A stretch of 64,000 nt of DNA, from NCBI RefSeq assembly GCF_023091745.1, contig NC_068920.1, forward strand, positions 147,527,622 to 147,591,621, given 5' to 3'. Positions 11,303-22,016 of the stretch are shown here, piece after piece. The position numbers and the translations under genes are program-made. The notes under the pieces are model-generated. The model was given only the letters and a program-made list of their open reading frames with translations. It was not told where the DNA came from and searched no databases. Source of the stretch: Budorcas taxicolor (taxonomy: Eukaryota > Chordata > Mammalia > Artiodactyla > Bovidae). How positions within the stretch are numbered: position 1 is the first letter of the stretch; each line of letters opens with the position of its first letter.

Positions 11303-11935
11303 GTCAGTCCCCATTACTAGGCCGTGTGTTTATAAAGGGAATTCAGTCTGTTTTCCTTTCAGCTTTATATCCCTGAGACCCAGCATTTAGTAGTGGCCTT
11401 AAATGTGTTAAGTATGCTTTGAATGTGTGAGTTTACACCAGAGGCAAAAAAAAAAAAAAAACAGAAAAGTTGAGATTCCAGACCTCCCTGACTCCCTCCA
11501 TATCAAGTCCTTCCCTCCCCACTGGAGGTCCCTGTTGTCCTGGGCCCAGAAACCTCACAGGTTTGCCAGTCCCTTTTCTCTTTCCAACGCAGCGCATCTT
11601 GGCAAATGCTCCTGAAGGAACGTGGTCTCTACAGCCTCCACTAGTCTTCTCTGATGTGGAACCCCTCGACTTTGTACCTCAATTTGGGCAGAGGCCTGGT
11701 CAGATAGTCGAATTTAAAATTGTTTTCACTGAAGGGGCTCAGGGCCTGTTGTGCGGCTCCGAGCTCGGGACCTTTCCTGTCGGTCACTACCATTCTGCAA
11801 ATTTATTAGACTCTTTGAGGGCACGGTTCTGGAGGCAGTAGTGTCTCTGAAGTGGTCCCTTTCCCCGCCAGGCACTGAATGGCTCTAGAAGGCATAAGTC
11901 TTTATGATTATTAATATTTATATTATTGACTTGTC
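11303..11935. other. Single-copy DNA with a short A-tract
   Basis: Holds an uninterrupted A-run at about 11446-11461. The frame at 11470-11841 (123 codons) has no recognisable family. Confidence 0.4.
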
Positions 11936-12126
11936 TGCTCTGGGTTTTAGTTGGGGCACGTGGGATCTTTTGTTTGTTTGTTTTAATTGTGGCCTGCAGG
12001 ATCTTTAGTTGCAGCATTTGGACTCTCAGCTGGGCAGGTGGGATCTAATTCCCTGATAGGGATTGAACCCAGGCCCCCTGCAATGGGAGTGAAGAGTCTT
12101 GAACCCTGGATCACCATGGAAGTCCC
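11936..12126 (-). mobile_element. CHR-type tRNA SINE
   Basis: 'ggatctttagttgcagcatt', 'gggattgaacccaggccccc' and the tRNA end 'ggatcaccatggaagtccc' identify a cetartiodactyl CHR-family SINE in reverse. Confidence 0.75.
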
Positions 12127-12496
12127 AGGAGTAGGTCTTCAGTGAAGAGGTTAGAAAGTTGGTGTGGTTGATGACTTGATTATTTGCAAGTAGCTTCTGG
12201 CAGTTTTTAGTTAGGATTGATTGATGTAAGGAGACAGCTGGCTCTTTTGAAAGGGTCTTAAGAGGAGTCAGGCAGAGCTGTTTGATTTGCAGCTCTGAAA
12301 TCAGAGCTGGGGCCTGGGACTCCAGAGACTTTCAAGCAGTAAACACCTCTGCTGAGGCTGCAAGTGAAAACTCATTGGTGAAAACGGAGATATATTCACT
12401 CATTCAATCCTTTATTCTGTCACCCAACATAATTATGGAGCATCTTTGTGGGGCCTTCTCATTTGCCATTCACTTTACACGGGTTAGTAGTGGTAA

Positions 12497-12713
12497 TAGT
12501 GTTAGTCGCTTGGTCGTGTCTGATTCTTTGAGAGCCCACAGACTGTAGCCCGCCAGGCTCCTCTGTCCATGGGATTCTCCAGGCAAGAATACTGGAGTGA
12601 GTGGCCATGCCCACCTCCAGGGGGTCTTCCCGACCCAGGACTCTCACCCGTGTCTCTTAGGTCTCCTGCGTTGGCAGGCAGGTTCTTCACCACCAGCACC
12701 GCCTGTGCCTAGG
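12497..12713 (-). mobile_element. Bov-tA SINE
   Basis: 'gtgttagtcgcttggtcgtg' at the left, body 'ccatgggattctccaggcaa', and a diverged tRNA head 'tctcctgcgttggcaggcag' at the right. Confidence 0.85.
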
Positions 12714-13021
12714 GTGCATACCCGGGAGGAAGGCGCATCTGAGTTCACCCACCATGACTCCCAGAATTTTGCTTCCTCCTGGGAAAAGCAGGGGTCACTC
12801 ATCAACTCAGCCTTCCTCTGTCTCCTCACAAATTTCCAGACCCACTGGGCATCTTTCTGGAAGGCTGAAGGTCAGTCAGAGAGAATCGAAATATCAGATG
12901 GCTGCTTTTCAGAACAGTCTGACCTATGCTGGACCTGGCATGCCTGTTCCGCCCCTTAAATGTCACATCTGTTCCAAGGGGCTGGCTGAGAAGCTGCTCT
13001 TAGCTGGCGCCAGGGACAGAT

Positions 13022-13224
13022 GATGGTGGTTTAGTTGCTAAGTCGTGTCCAGCTCTCTGCGACCCCATGGACTGTAGCCCGCCAGGCTCCTCTGTCCAGG
13101 GGATTTCCCAGGCAAGAATACTGGAGTGGGTTGCCATTTCCTTCTTCCCAATGCAGGAATGGAACCAGCGTCTCCTGGATTGGCAGGTGGGTTCTTTACT
13201 GCTGAACCATCAGGGAAGCCCCCG
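13022..13224 (-). mobile_element. Bov-tA SINE
   Basis: Full-length reverse copy from 'gatggtggtttagttgctaa' to 'gaaccatcagggaagccc'. TSD gggacagat at 13013-13021 and 13225-13233. Confidence 0.9.
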
Positions 13225-13233
13225 GGGACAGAT

Positions 13234-13857
13234 ACCGTTTTTGCTTCCCCATGCTGTGGAAGTTCTGGTTTTAACTGTTCTGTGCTGAGCCCAGATTACC
13301 GAGCAAGTCAGACTAGAGAACACAGCCTGGCTTGGGCACAGAGGTGGCTCGTGGGCTCGTGGCAGAGCCACCCTGGGCCCACTTGACCTTGGGAAGCTCC
13401 ATGCCAAGGGGCGGACTGGTCCCAGATGGGGGGCTCCAGGGAGGGTCAGGCCGCTGCTGTTGGACCGCACAGCCCGGAGGCAGCAGCAGGGCCTGCCAAG
13501 GACCTGCTAATAGCTCCATCAATCATCTGGGAAGCGATTTCTGGCGCTAGATAATTGACTTCTGTTCATTGTTCCAGATGAAGTTTTGAAACGCCGGAGT
13601 CCATGCCTGTCTCTTTCATTAGTGACAGGCTATGCTTGGGATGCCAGTTCAGTGGGTGAGAGAAAGTGCATATTCAAGCTTTTATCCCAGTGCGGGGGTC
13701 AGACTGAGACCCAAAGTCATTATTTCCACCGTTTAGGCCCCAAATCCCTACTGTCTCTGTTGTGACAGTTATCCAGGGAGGATTTGATGATCTTGAACTT
13801 CTAATCCAAAGAGTTGATAACTGTTTACACTGGCACACAGTTTTTAATGCTTTTTCA
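13234..13857. other. Single-copy DNA, no gene recognised
   Basis: GC-rich in its first half (about 13320-13500). Overlapping short frames occur on both strands with no family match. Confidence 0.4.
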
Positions 13858-13968
13858 CAGTTTATCGATTTTATTTATAGGATCTTAGTTCTCCAACCAG
13901 GGATTGAACCTGGCCCCGTGGCAGTGAAAGCCCCGAGTCCTAACCACTGGACCACCAAGGAACTCTCC
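13858..13968 (-). mobile_element. CHR-type SINE fragment
   Basis: 'ccagggattgaacctggccc' then 'taaccactggaccaccaagg' is the reversed tRNA-derived head of a CHR SINE. The body is short. Confidence 0.7.
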
Positions 13969-14003
13969 TATCAATTTGTCTTTAATTTAAATCTTTCTTT
14001 TTT

Positions 14004-14292
14004 ACTTATATCTTTATTTTTGGCTGTGCTGGGCCTTTGCTGCTGTGTGGGGGCTGCTCTTTAGTTGTAGTTGCAGTGCACAGGCTTCTCCTTGCAGTGA
14101 ATTTTCTTGCTGTGGAGCACTGGCTCCAGGCACAGGGGGTTCAGCAGTTCTGGTTCCCGGAGCCTAGAGCATGGCTCAGTATGGGCTCAGTCACTCCACT
14201 GCATGTGAGCTCATCGCCGGACCAAGGATCAAACCCGTGTCCCCTGCATTGGCAGGCGGATTCTTTACCACCAAGCCACCAGGCAACTTCCC
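14004..14292 (-). mobile_element. CHR-type SINE, long form
   Basis: 'tttttggctgtgctgggcct' through 'ggatcaaacccgtgtcccct' to 'accaagccaccaggcaactt'. About 290 bp, longer than the 13.9-kb copy and keeping the tRNA-unrelated body. Confidence 0.75.
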
Positions 14293-14379
14293 TATCAGTT
14301 TTTGGAATAACGCTAATAACTACCCTGTCCTTAGTGTGACACCGTTGACATTTCACTCAGTCTGCCCATGCACATGCGG

Positions 14380-14490
14380 AGGAAGGAGGGCACCATTATC
14401 CTCTCTGAAATTTAGAAAGGTTAAGTGATGCTCTTGGGGCCACAGAGCAAAGAGAGCACCGAGCTGGGACTCAGATCCAGGTCTTGTGGG
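14380..14490 (-). mobile_element. MIR SINE
   Basis: 'ttagaaaggttaagtgatgc' followed by 'gggactcagatccaggtctt' matches reversed MIR core order. Diverged. Confidence 0.55.
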
Positions 14491-15455
14491 TCTGACCTGC
14501 TCCAGAATTCCACCACTCCTCCCCTTCCCCCTGGAGGGCACCCGGTGGCCTTTCCCACTGCTTTGGAGCAGGTGTTCACACTCCACCTGTCTAACTGAGC
14601 TCAGTCTTCCTTGCCACCCCTCAAACCAGCTTCCACTCCCGATGCCCTGCTAGTCACAGCATCCCATTCTCCCCACACCCGTCTCCTTTTTCTTTTCTCT
14701 GCTTCCACATCCAGTTGCTCAGCTCGTCCTCAATCTTCTTGCCCAGTCGATGGTTTCCAGGCTGCCCCTACTTTCCTGCGTTCTCGTCTCTGCTCAGGAA
14801 CGCCCCCCACCAACAGCAGCCCCTGACGGTATCCCCACGTCCAGCCCACCCAGACATTTACCCCCTGGTACAGGGACCATTCGTCCTTCCAATAGCACCA
14901 TTTTGCCACCATTGTGAGCCAAGTGTGTTAGGTCAACAAGCACTTACACAATGCAAGACATTGTCAAGCATCACTTAAGGGAGAATTTAACAGTGTTTTC
15001 CTCGGGGTGAGGATCATGTGTATTTATCAGCAGATGATCCAGCCCAGGGGTACCCTGGTGGTGCTCAAATGTATTCTGAGCATTAGTGTAAACCAAAGGA
15101 GGAGCTTGTTGGCTCAAAACCTCCAGAGGCTCCCACTGCCAACAAGTCAGTGTCCAAGCTGCTGAGTCTGGCATTCTACACACTTTATAGGATATTTCTT
15201 TATTAGAACTCTTTATGTTTGAGAGATTTAAAATCCAATTCTAAAGAACTTAAACATACAAAAGAGCATTTATAGTCTTGTACAATTAGAAGGCCTAAAT
15301 ATACCAAGGTTGAGATCAATCGTGCCAGCAGGTTCAGAGGAGGCTGTTGCAGCCCAGGGTGCCTGAGATCAGATGTGGAAGGTAGACACCAAGGCTGGAG
15401 ACGCAGAGATGCTGGAAGGGGTCAGACCACCTGTTGGTGCCCAGCTGTGCCATTG
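14491..15455. other. Non-coding DNA, possible L2 trace
   Basis: 14610-14930 is pyrimidine-rich and loosely resembles the L2 3' region, but not well enough to call. The rest shows nothing recognisable. Confidence 0.35.
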
Positions 15456-15664
15456 ATTCAGGTGGCTCAGTGGTAAAGAATCCTCCTGCCAGTAAAGGAG
15501 ACATAAGAGGTGTGGGTTCGATCCCTAGGTTGGGAAGATCCCCTGGAGTAGGAAATGGCAACCCACTCCAGTATTCTTGCCTGGCGATTCTGTGGACAGA
15601 GAAGCCTGGCAGGCAACAAACAGTCCACTGGGTCACAAAGAGTCGGACACAACTCAGCACACAC
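15456..15664 (+). mobile_element. Bov-tA SINE
   Basis: Head 'caggtggctcagtggtaaag' with an intact box A-like segment and box B 'gggttcgatccc', then the standard body ending 'ggacacaactcagcacacac'. Confidence 0.9.
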
Positions 15665-15810
15665 AGTACATGTCACTTACTCACTGTGTGACCTTGGGCA
15701 AGTGACTTACTGTCTCTGAGCCTTAGCTTTTCATCTGGAAGGCTATGAGAATTAAAGAAATTGTTGTACATAGACCATGTTTATCACATAGGGAGAGCTG
15801 TAAAAGTATG
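15665..15810 (+). mobile_element. MIR SINE
   Basis: 'cactgtgtgaccttgggcaa' then 'tctctgagccttagcttttc' is a well-kept MIR core. Confidence 0.75.
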
Positions 15811-15824
15811 TCCTTAGCTTCTTA

Positions 15825-15962
15825 CAATTATTACAATAATTAGGAGGTAATATAATTATTATTATTATATTTTATATAAAATGTATACAATTAATTATTA
15901 ATATAATTATTGTGTAATAATAATTATTACAATAAAAAGGAGTTAATTATTATTATCTCCTT
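15825..15962. repeat. AT-rich low-complexity tract (TTA/ATA-rich)
   Basis: Almost pure A+T for over 100 bp, built from imperfect att/tta/ata units. Confidence 0.8.
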
Positions 15963-16943
15963 GCTACTGAGAATGACCACCCAGAAAAACAACGTTCCAG
16001 AAGAACAGGTGGTATCCCTTCAAATAGAACCCCAGAAACACTAATAACCCTGGGGAAGCTGGTCTTCCCCCTCTTGTCCTGGTCAGTCTGTCCCTGGGGG
16101 CCCAGGCTCAGGACGAGGCCCTCACGGGGGAGGTCAGCCTGAGAGCTTCAGAGGCTTTGCTCTTATTGGCCTAAACCAGATGGTCTGACAGCTATTTGGG
16201 AAAATGCACTGCATTCTTCATGTATTTTCCTCACCAGAACACGTCTGCTTCGTCCTCTTTGAAAGGGCATCCATGAGTCATTCGGCAGGAACAAAGAAGC
16301 TTCAGTCTGCGACTTCCACAGGGAAGCAGTTGAAACAGCGCAGTTCACATGGTTTTCTGAAATCTGAAAACATGTCTTAGAGGTGCCTAAAGCGCCTGAT
16401 CCCGGTTGTTCTCTCTCTCAACAGCTGGATTCCAAACCTAAACACTATTTGTCAGAGCACATCGCCATCACTCGCCCGCAGAGGTGGACGGCTCTGTGAT
16501 GGCCGGGTATGCTGGGCATCGGCACTGACACTCTTCCTACTGCTTCTGCCCATGGAGCCTGGCGTGTTCCAATTTCACTGCCATGATTCACAAGGAGTGG
16601 AGGGTCAGGCCAGGACCAGTTCTCTTCTTAGAGGCGACTCCAACATTTGAGCTCCGTCTCTTGCCATCAACATGAAGACACCTGAGGCAAATGGATGAGA
16701 GGAACAGGGAGGGGTGTCCCACACACTCCTGGGCACCCAGCGCATTCACCACAGGACACCCAGACCTGGCCTGGCTAGAAAGATGCCCCTTGGCTCTCTC
16801 TGAACCTGTGCCCACCTGCCCACATTCAGCCGCAGGCGGGCAGGCAGCACGTAGGCATCTCTGATTTAGGCACTTGCCACTCCTTATCAAATGACCTTGC
16901 AAGTTATTTGGTGTCTCTGGACTGTTTCACCAGCAGTGCTTAT
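15963..16943. other. Single-copy DNA, no gene recognised
   Basis: No repeat or exon recognised. The frames at 16163-16348 and 16588-16902 are unsupported. Confidence 0.45.
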
Positions 16944-17204
16944 AGTTCAGTTCAGTTCAGTCACTCAGTCGTATCCGACTCTTTGCAACCCCATGGACTG
17001 CAGCACTCCAGGCCTCCCTATCCCTCACCAACTCCCGGAGTTTACTCAAACTCATGTCCATTGAGTCAGTGATGCCATCCAACCGTCTCATCCTCTGTCA
17101 TCCCCTTCTCCTCCCACCTTCAATCTTTCCCAGCATCAGGGTCTTTTCAAATAAGTCAGTTCTACAAATCAGGTGGCCAAAGTATTGGAGTTTCAGCTTC
17201 AACA
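16944..17204 (-). mobile_element. BovB 3' tail, 5'-truncated
   Basis: 'gttcagttcagttcagtcac' tail followed by the standard minus-strand BovB 3' region to 'tattggagtttcagcttcaa'. Confidence 0.9.
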
Positions 17205-17678
17205 CAATGATAAATAGTAAATCCACCTCTTGGGGTCATAGCGAGGATCAGATGACCTCATGCACGTAACGTGCCAGCCCGGAGTCTGGGTTGTGCTGGG
17301 TACCCGCCCCTGTCGCCCTGTGGTTCAGTCAGCCCGTGGGGCCCCACGGCGCTCCTGGGTGATCACATGACCTCTAATGGCTCCCCTTATTCCCATCCTC
17401 ACCCAATTCCCATCTATCCTCAACTCACCTGTAAGAGTCGGCTCCCTAAGTTCATTTACAAGCCTCTCACTGTCCTTCTGGAAACCCTTCGTGATTCCCC
17501 ATGACTTGGGTACACCTGTCAGCTCCACCCATGACTTATAACACCCTTGACGACCTGTGTCCTCACTCACTCAACACACGTGCTGGCCCCAGGCAGCAGG
17601 GTGGTGAACAAACAGTCTCCAGTCTCTGGCCCATTGGAGCAAGGGAGTCAGGCGGGAGGAAGGACCATGAGAAAATGA
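17205..17678. other. Single-copy DNA, no gene recognised
   Basis: No recognisable repeat, coding exon or RNA gene. Confidence 0.4.
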
Positions 17679-17866
17679 CTTTTTTTTAAAATGTAGACCA
17701 TTTTTTAAAAGCCTTTATTGAATTGGTCACAATATCGCTTCTGTTTTATGTTTTGTTTTTTTTTGACCACAAGGCACGTGGAATCATAGCTCCCCCACCA
17801 AGGGTCAAACCCACATCCCCTGCATTGGAAGGCGAGGTCTTAACCACTAGACCACCAGAGAAATCC
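17679..17866 (-). mobile_element. CHR-type SINE
   Basis: 'agcctttattgaattggtca' and 'tgaccacaaggcacgtggaa', then the reversed tRNA head 'taaccactagaccaccagag'. Same subtype as the copy at 46575-46802. Confidence 0.75.
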
Positions 17867-18631
17867 TGAAAGTGATTTCTGAGCTGAAATTTGAGGATGC
17901 CCCAGAGTTTATGGGCCCTGGGGGTGGGGATGGGACACTGCTGCAGTCTTGCCCTCCAGGACCTGGCAGAGAGCATCCGGCAGATGTGCAGAGCCGGCCC
18001 TCTTCTCCGCCCTCCCTCATCTGTCTCCTCACACACTGTCCATGTCTGTGTCCTGAGGCCCCAGGCTCTCTGCACCAGCTCCAGCTGTGCTGTTAGACCT
18101 GTGATCAGCATCCTCTTCTGGCTGACTTCTGGTCCCTCCAGACTCCGCTGGGCACTCTTGTCCCTCCACCCAGACAGTGGACAGTGGACAATAACACAGC
18201 ACCTTAGTAGGTGCTTTATGGGAGCCCCTTTGGCTCACCTCTGCCCGATCATTTCCTGTCCTCAATTTTCATCATCCATTTGTCTGTCTCCCCAGACTGT
18301 GAAGTCCTTTTCCCCAGGCCCTGCCTCACTGGATGACCACGAGGCAGCCAGCAAGAGCCTTATTCTGTGCTGGGTGAGCCCTGGCAAAGGAGTAAATGGC
18401 TTGGGTGGCTCATGCTCACTTGGTGTGGACTGCCCAAAATCCTCTCCAAGGGCAGTTGAGTTCAGGGTTGCATTCAGTTCTTTGATCTTATTCATCTTTC
18501 TCGAGCCTACTTGTGAAGTGCAGTTTGTTGGGGTTTGGTGTTGGGGTGACCAGCAGTGATGTTCAAAATATTTAACAACTGGAAGGGCCCAGACAGTGGT
18601 CAATCTGATTGGCCAGCAAGAGCATGCCTGA
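17867..18631. other. Non-coding DNA with the longest non-repeat frame
   Basis: A 222-codon plus-strand frame (17891-18559) is present. 18240-18310 resembles an L2 3' end ('tctgtctccccagactgtga'), no protein family is visible, and minus-strand frames overlap it. I do not call a gene. Confidence 0.4.
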
Positions 18632-18970
18632 GGGCTTTCCTGGTGGCTCAGTGGTAGAGAAGCCGCCTGCCAATGCAGGAGACACAGTTTAATCCCTGAT
18701 CCAGGAAGATCCCACATGCTGCAGAGCAACTAAGCCCGTGGTTCACAACTACTGAGCCTGTGCTCTAGAGCCCAGGAACCGCAGCTGCTGAGCCCATGAG
18801 CTACAACTACTTAAGCCTGAGCACCCTAGAACCTGTGCTTTGCAGCAAGAGAAGCCACCAGAATGAGAGGCCAGCGCACGGCAACTAGAGAGTAACCTCT
18901 ACTCGCCACAACTAGAGAAAAGCCTGAGCAACAAAGAAGACCCAGCACAGCCATAAATAAATAAATAAAC
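18632..18970 (+). mobile_element. CHR-type SINE, full length
   Basis: Head 'gggctttcctggtggctcag', then a long body with repeated 'gagcc' units ('ccgcagctgctgagcccatg'), ending in an (ATAA)n-like tail at about 18952-18971. The best-preserved CHR copy here. Confidence 0.85.
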
Positions 18971-18985
18971 AAATTATTATTTTTT

Positions 18986-19725
18986 TAATGACCACGCCTG
19001 GCAAGGAGGCTGTTTGATGAGCAATGATGCCCAGTGCCCATTGTAGGTGCCTACGAATTGGCAGTTTGGAGACGACTGTTCATTCCAAGTGTGGGAGCTT
19101 CTGTATCCTGCCACACACTCTGTGGACTTTGGCGGCCAAGCACTTCTACAACAGAGCACCAAGAATCTTTTATCATCGACCAAACACTGAATCAGCTCTG
19201 TGGGTGAACCATCTTGCTTTCCCTCTGTGAAGAGAGCTGAAGTTATGGAACCAGGCAGATGAGCATTGGAATTCCTGCTGCTGGGGCGAAGTACCTAAGA
19301 TATGGAAACTTCAGCTCCTTTTCTGTGAAATGGAGGTAATAAGTTTTATCTAAACTAGCAGCTGTGAAGTTTAGATCAGAAAATATGTGTCCAGTGCTTG
19401 GTATGTAATAGGCAACTGATAATATTCATTTCCTCTTTCTCTATGGTGAGTGGAACTCAAGCGAGTTCTACTTGACGGATGAATGGACACTCTCACTCTG
19501 AAAGCTGTGTGCAGGCTGAAAGTCCACGGCCAGCAGGCTACTCCCCGAAGCACTCACACCACTGTCCCTGCACCTGGCACCAGAGCTGCATGTTTATCAA
19601 GAGGCAGCTGCTTCTTCCCAAACCTGTTTACCCCAGTAGCACCTCCTATTTTAATTATAATGTTTAATTATATGTAACACAATAAAATATGTGGGTGTAA
19701 ACAGCATCCTCTAGAAACAAGCAAC
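18986..19725. other. Non-coding DNA with a MIR trace
   Basis: 19270-19420 resembles a plus-strand MIR ('ttctgtgaaatggaggtaat'). Nothing else recognised. Confidence 0.4.
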
Positions 19726-19927
19726 GTGTTAGTCATTCAGTCATGTCCAACTCTGCAACACCGTGGACTATAGCCTGCCAGGCTCCTCTGTCCATGGAAT
19801 TCTCCAGGCAAGAATACCGGAGGGGGTTGTTATTCCCTTCTCCAGGGGATCTTCCCCACCCAGGGATCGAACCTGGGTTTCTGGTGTTGCAGGCAGATTC
19901 TTTTTGGTCTGAGCTACCAGGGAAGCC
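19726..19927 (-). mobile_element. Bov-tA SINE
   Basis: 'gtgttagtcattcagtcatg' to 'gagctaccagggaagccc', with an intact reversed box B region 'gggatcgaacctgggtttc'. Confidence 0.9.
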
Positions 19928-20062
19928 CAGTTTTATTTATTTTTAAAATTTTTATTTGGTCACACTGTTTGATGTGAGGGACCCTAGTTCCGCAACCAGG
20001 GTCTGAGCCCACACCCTTGGTGGTGAAAGGGTGGAGTCCCAACCACTGGACACCAGGGCATT
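19928..20062 (-). mobile_element. CHR-type SINE, abutting the Bov-tA
   Basis: 'tttatttggtcacactgttt', 'ccgcaaccagggtctgagcc', 'caaccactggacaccagggc'. It lies directly next to the Bov-tA, so one probably inserted at the tail of the other. Confidence 0.65.
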
Positions 20063-21204
20063 ACTAACACATTCATTTTAGAAAAATGACTTCATTAGGG
20101 TGCATGTCATGTGGAGCTCTCATCAAGTGCAACTACTCAAAATATGAATGAATAAGTGTACATTTTAAATTAAAATAAGATGTTTAAGAATAGGTAAGCA
20201 TTTTTGATGACTTTCAAGTTTATTCTGCCCTGTTGGTATACTGACCAAACGCCGGTTCTGGTCCCATCAGAAATGCAGGTACCTCATTAGAGACTTTTAA
20301 GTGTATATCTCATCATCCCCACCACAAGCTAAGATTAAACTGAACTGTGTATGACCAAAACATTTTTTAAAATGTTTAAGACATTTTATTTCTTTTTCAT
20401 GCAGAGGGATTCTAGAGGTTGGAAATTCTCTGTGAGGTGTCATCAGGGAGCCAGGCCTCTTTTTACTCTTTTGCGTCCTCAACACATGGCTTCCATTCTC
20501 AAGGTTTCCTCTTGGGTCCAGGATGGCTGCTAGAACTCCAGTTATTACATCCATAGTTCCAGTTGTGATATTCTTATTTCAAGCAACAGGAAGGAAAAAG
20601 GAAAGGGCTGGTAGTAGGGAAGGTCATACCTCTATCCTTGTAAAGCTGGAAACTGTAGTCTTTTATTTCTGGTGGCAATACGGCCACCCAAATTCAGGGT
20701 TCTGTTAAGAAGGAGAAAGGTGAAAATGGATAACAGAGCAAGCAATTAGCTGTCTTCATCATATGTTTTTATTCTCATGGTACAATGAGGAAACAGGCTG
20801 AGACATGAAAGATCATGCAGCTGGTAAGAGGCAGAGAAGAGATCCAAACGCACACCAGCCAAACTCCTGACAGAATAGAAACATTTTCTTGCTGTTGAGT
20901 GTATGCTAAGGCAGCCCTTAACCTCCGTTCTGAGTCATGTGTCTCTCAGGAATTCTGTTCATTTAAGATTCTGAAGTCTGCCCACTTTCGCTCTCATTTA
21001 AAAGCTGTGAGATGGCTCCTGGTGGTATTTGACCACGGTAGGTATTTAATTGGTTTCCATTTTTGAAAAATAGCCATGGCAACTTTGGTCATTACTGTGA
21101 CACTATTCTTTGATGCAGTTTCTTGTTACAGGAAGATAGAATTGTCAGAGGAACGTCTTGAAGATTGAGTTAGAACATTATCAATAAATGGGACTGCCCC
21201 GTGG
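20063..21204. other. Non-coding DNA with a MIR trace
   Basis: 20770-20870 resembles reversed MIR ('gaggaaacaggctgagacat'). No exon recognised. Confidence 0.4.
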
Positions 21205-21395
21205 GCTTGAAACCAGTGGTTCACGGCTAAGGCAATTTAACAAGGTCTGGAGATATTTGGGGAATGTCACACCCGGGAAGGTGATGCTGGCATCTAGTGG
21301 AGGAGAGGCCAAGCAAGTCACAATGTGCTGGACAGGCCCCCACAACAAATGACATCAGTAATGCCAAGGCAGAGATACCTGGGTCTGGCCCATTT
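21205..21395 (+). mobile_element. MER5A-type hAT-Charlie DNA transposon
   Basis: 'aaccagtggttcacggctaa', 'aaggtctggagatatttggg', 'gatgctggcatctagtggag' and 'ggacaggcccccacaacaaa' follow MER5A order. A short non-autonomous DNA element, old and without a frame. Confidence 0.75.
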
Positions 21396-21814
21396 GAACT
21401 GATGGAGCTTGCATACCAGGACATCTGCTGCTTCATTCGTATGTCCCAGTAAGAATCTCAGACTCTACGTTCTCTCTTTTTCCTTAATGTCTCTGCCTTT
21501 GGCTATAGGAAAAAAGTAATCTTGCAGAAGTCTACTCAGTGGATGTTCATTATTTGATAATAAGGCTTAAATGGACATTTTTTAAAAAAGCAATCACTAA
21601 ATATTTCCTGAGTAGCTTCAATCTACTGACCAGGAACCTGGAGATCACCCAATTCAGAGACCTGTTTAAGTCTTCTTTAATTTCCCTCAGCAATATTTTG
21701 TAGGTGTAAGAGTGCAGGTCTTAAAAAACCTTCTGTCATGTTAATCCTTAATATTTCAGATTTGGGGGCATTATTGTTAATGAGGTTTTAAAAAATTCAG
21801 TTTCTGATTTCTTA
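21396..21814. other. Single-copy DNA, no gene recognised
   Basis: AT-rich; no recognisable family. Confidence 0.4.
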
Positions 21815-22016
21815 TTGCTGCTGCTGCTGCTAAGTCGTTTCAGTCGTGTCTGACTCTGTGCAACCCCTTAGACGGCAGCCCACTAGGCTCCTCTGTCCCT
21901 GGGATTCTCCAGGCAAGAATACTGGAGTGGGTTGCCATTTCCTTCTCCAGGGATTGAACCCATGTCTCCTGCATAAGCAGGTGGATTCTCTTCCACTGAG
22001 CCACCAGGGAGGCCCC
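21815..22016 (-). mobile_element. Bov-tA SINE with CTG-repeat tail
   Basis: Begins with five GCT units, then 'aagtcgtttcagtcgtgtct', body, and the tRNA head 'gagccaccagggaggcccc'. Confidence 0.85.

Noticed and set aside
15456..15664. tRNA-like head with box A and box B
   Set aside because: It is the tRNA-Glu-derived part of a Bov-tA SINE, not a functional tRNA gene; no cloverleaf is maintained.
17891..18559. 222-codon plus-strand open frame in apparently single-copy DNA
   Set aside because: No recognisable domain, low-complexity Ser/Cys/Leu-rich product, overlapping minus-strand frames, and part of the segment resembles an L2 3' end. A chance frame in GC-rich DNA is more likely.
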